This document shows, in pieces, positions 61,611 through 64,000 of a DNA stretch of 64,000 nucleotides. Numbering within the stretch: the first letter of the stretch is position 1; each line of letters begins with the position of its first letter. The position numbers and the translations under genes were made by a program. The stretch is from Apostichopus japonicus (lineage: Eukaryota > Echinodermata > Holothuroidea > Aspidochirotida > Stichopodidae), in assembly GCF_037975245.1 (NCBI RefSeq), contig NC_092562.1:6921501-6985500 (forward strand), read 5' to 3'. The notes under the pieces were generated by a model. That model had not been told where the DNA came from. It was given only the letters and a program-made list of their open reading frames with translations, and did no database searches.

Positions 61611-62637
61611 ATAATGATGCCAAAATGCCTACTACTGTTGTAGCATCAGACTGGGATCAATGTTGAAAAAATACAACAGTACCTGTATGTGAAAAAAAAT
61701 ATTCAGGAGAAATATTCATACAAAAGAATGTATGAAATATTGACTATCACAGCTTGTAATTCACAAGATATGATCCAACTAAGAAGAAAATTTGAAGATT
61801 TTATACAGACAAAACTATCATGTGTAGATGGTATGGCTCCAGCCTAATGTTGGACACTCATGCCTTTGTTTCAGGGAAAATGAATTTGATATTGCATGCA
61901 TAGTAAATGCTATGCAAAATGAGCAAATTGCAATAAGAGCAAATATGTATAGCAGCTTTGTACACAGGATCATACTATTTTGTAAGAGGCAAAATGTAGA
62001 GCCCTTAAGGCTGCTTAGACAAAATTTGAACAGTGATTTATTCCCTTCACATTTTTGTGTTAATGCACTTCCCAAGCCCAAACTACTGTATTCCTAGTGA
62101 AAATGGCAATAATGATTTTAAACAATGTTTCCATTGCAAGTTTCAAATGGAAAGGAAATGCTCCATTAAGCCTTTGAACAATCACTGCACATGAAAAATT
62201 CCAGTATATATTGCACTTAAAAATCGTGAACCATTTTACACAGTTTATTCCCATCGAGATTGGTCATTGACAAAAATCAGTTTACAACTAAAACCTGCTT
62301 CAGGTTCACCACTTTACTGCTATACTGTGCGATATTTGCAATGATGTCAACGCAGTCTATGATATTTTACACAACATCAAAAATAACAATATTGAAATGT
62401 TCAACAGGAAAATATCCACCTCATTTCAAACAATGGTCATTGACAATCATCCTACACAAAAATAAATGCATGGTAAAACATTTGTGGCTTCCTAGCAAAT
62501 AGTGAACAAAACAAAAATGAACATATATTAATCACTTTTAGATTTTACACATCACCTCTCCCATAAATATAGACTAGATGTAGTAATAGTCATGCTAAAC
62601 ATATCAGGAGGGGGACCAAAGCTGCCCAAACTGCGTT

Positions 62638-62684
62638 AGCCAGTGAGTTCTACATATAGCTAGTGAGTTCTACATATAGCTAGA
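62638..62684. repeat. 22-bp direct repeat between short inverted ends
   Basis: GTGAGTTCTACATATAGCTA occurs twice in tandem. It is bracketed by AAAGCTGCCC at about 62,618 and its inverse GGGCAGCTTT at about 62,691. It may be the remains of a small palindromic element. Confidence 0.55.
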
Positions 62685-62944
62685 TTACCAGGGCAGCTTT
62701 ATTTGCATTTACACACAGCTGTGAATAAAAAAGGATATCAGCCCAAACAATTGTGAATCTGAACCTGAATGGGTTAAGTCGGCAAAAATCCTACTAGAGG
62801 ACCTTAACCCCAACTGAGCACTATAAAAAGTATGATTAAGAGTATAAGTCATGAGATAACAAAACATGATTAAGTAAGAATCGAGAATGGCTGATTAGAA
62901 CTTTAGAAGAAAATTTGCCTTTGCCCTTGTATGTATAGTAAAGG

Positions 62945-62992
62945 CTTAATAATTGACGCACCCCTGTAATTGACGCACCTTCAATTATTAAG
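62945..62992. repeat. Hairpin with 12-bp perfect arms
   Basis: CTTAATAATTGA at 62,945-62,956 is exactly inverted at 62,981-62,992. The loop contains TGACGCACC twice. AGTGCGTCAATTATGAGC near 63,488 is an inverted match to the same TAATTGACGCAC motif, which could make 62,945-63,505 a small inverted-repeat element. Confidence 0.6.
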
Positions 62993-63930
62993 TAGCAACG
63001 ATACAGCAGGCCACCTAAAGTGTTTGCAGTCAAGCAAAATTACATATTAAATGAGTTTGAATACATTTCAGCTATTTGCTGACCAAATTGTGGTATTTGT
63101 TAAGCTTTTAACACCCTACCCCCAGTTTTGCACGTTTTTTGGGCATTTGGAAATCTTACACCCTAAAAATAACCAACATAACCTCAATATGATAACACTA
63201 CTCTCTGGGACCTGACCTGTCTGAGCTTAGAGGCTCAGAGCATACCAAACAGCATCTAAAGTCAATGGATTAGCTTATCGACATGTGTAATGTCTCAACT
63301 TAGGGGTATAAAAGAACTTGATACAGCAGACATTTGGTGGTCAAATTCTGCTCAATTGTACGGTGCATAAGCACAGAACCTTAAATATTTTGAAATCATA
63401 ACATTTCTGAGGAACTACACATATGAAAAACACATACAGTTGAGTGATTTGGATTTTCCTTGGTAGATATCGTTGATCAAATCCTTAAGTGCGTCAATTA
63501 TGAGCCCACCATGCTACTAGTACTAGGCCAAAAGCCTGCAGTGTTAGTTTCCTCAACACCTCTCCGCAATAAAAATAAATAAAAAAGGTTTCTGTCATAA
63601 AAATAGGAAAGCATGTTTTTTTAATTTGATTGCAGAAGTTCGACTAGGCCTTTTCTTATTTTATTCCAATAGGTTCGTGATAAAATTGTGACAATACTGC
63701 ATTCAAGTTTTCTTCAACTTAAGTATGTAGTATACTAATTAAGTACCTCTTGTATTTGTACGTCTAACTTAGCCTAGGCCGTGTAACCAAACGTACTGAA
63801 GGCTACATGCACGGTAGCCTACAGTACAACATTGTGTCGTTTAGTCAAACTTAAAGTTATCTTAGACTAGACTGAGTAACTTAAATGAAGCGGGAAATTG
63901 CAAATCACACTAATCAATAAAAAAACTTAC

Positions 63931-64000
63931 CTATTTTAAACTTCTGGATAGAGTGAAGAATATAAATTGATTACATTGATTAAATTCCAACTAGTTTCTT
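63931..64000 (-). other. Possible IPO13 5' UTR exon with donor
   Basis: On the minus strand a good donor (AATAG|GTAAGT) sits at 63,929-63,930. Exon 1 has AG acceptors shortly upstream of its ATG. A spliced untranslated leader from here to exon 1 would be usual for this kind of gene. No core promoter motif is evident and no transcript evidence is available, so this is a suggestion only. Confidence 0.25.

Overview
The window looks like A/T-rich, intron-dense animal nuclear DNA. A single conserved protein gene is spread over more than 43 kb in 25 small coding exons with GT/AG introns. Between the exons lie private minisatellites, DNA-transposon remnants and a LINE tail. The protein is clearly an animal importin-13. 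Together with the LINE, THAP/TTAA and hAT relics and the dispersed 'TTTGACCTC' intronic repeats, this suggests a marine invertebrate. A deuterostome such as an echinoderm is my guess, not something the window proves.

Layout. 1-18,300: no recognised complete gene. It holds a 2.5-kb, ~103-bp tandem array (158-2,679), a decayed coding-like segment inside a dispersed repeat (3,370-5,900), a 5'-truncated non-LTR retrotransposon tail (~6,925-7,320), a 1.5-kb minisatellite open in many frames (7,975-9,476), and a 2.2-kb Kolobok-like DNA transposon carrying a broken THAP domain between TTAA sites (10,525-12,727). 18,363-61,610, minus strand: importin-13 (IPO13). I assembled it exon by exon: all 25 exons join in phase to 935 complete codons plus 2 nt, against 963 residues in the human protein. 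Only the last ~30 residues were not found. The introns carry further repeats: 28-bp, ~31-bp, 51/53-bp, 52-bp, 82-bp, ~140-bp and ~288-bp arrays. They also hold a hAT-like element with an exact 8-bp target duplication (41,658-42,996), a second TTAA element sharing the Kolobok-like ends (31,248-32,236), and a 30-bp palindrome inserted into a minisatellite unit with a 5-bp target duplication (28,305-28,334). 61,611-64,000: probable 5' untranslated and promoter-proximal sequence with small inverted repeats.

The only gene whose function can be stated is IPO13, a RanGTP-dependent nuclear transport receptor. I see no operon-like or multi-gene system. The more unusual material is in the mobile-element layer: two size classes of one TTAA/THAP transposon family, an intact-ended hAT element, and a tiny palindrome that appears to have moved.
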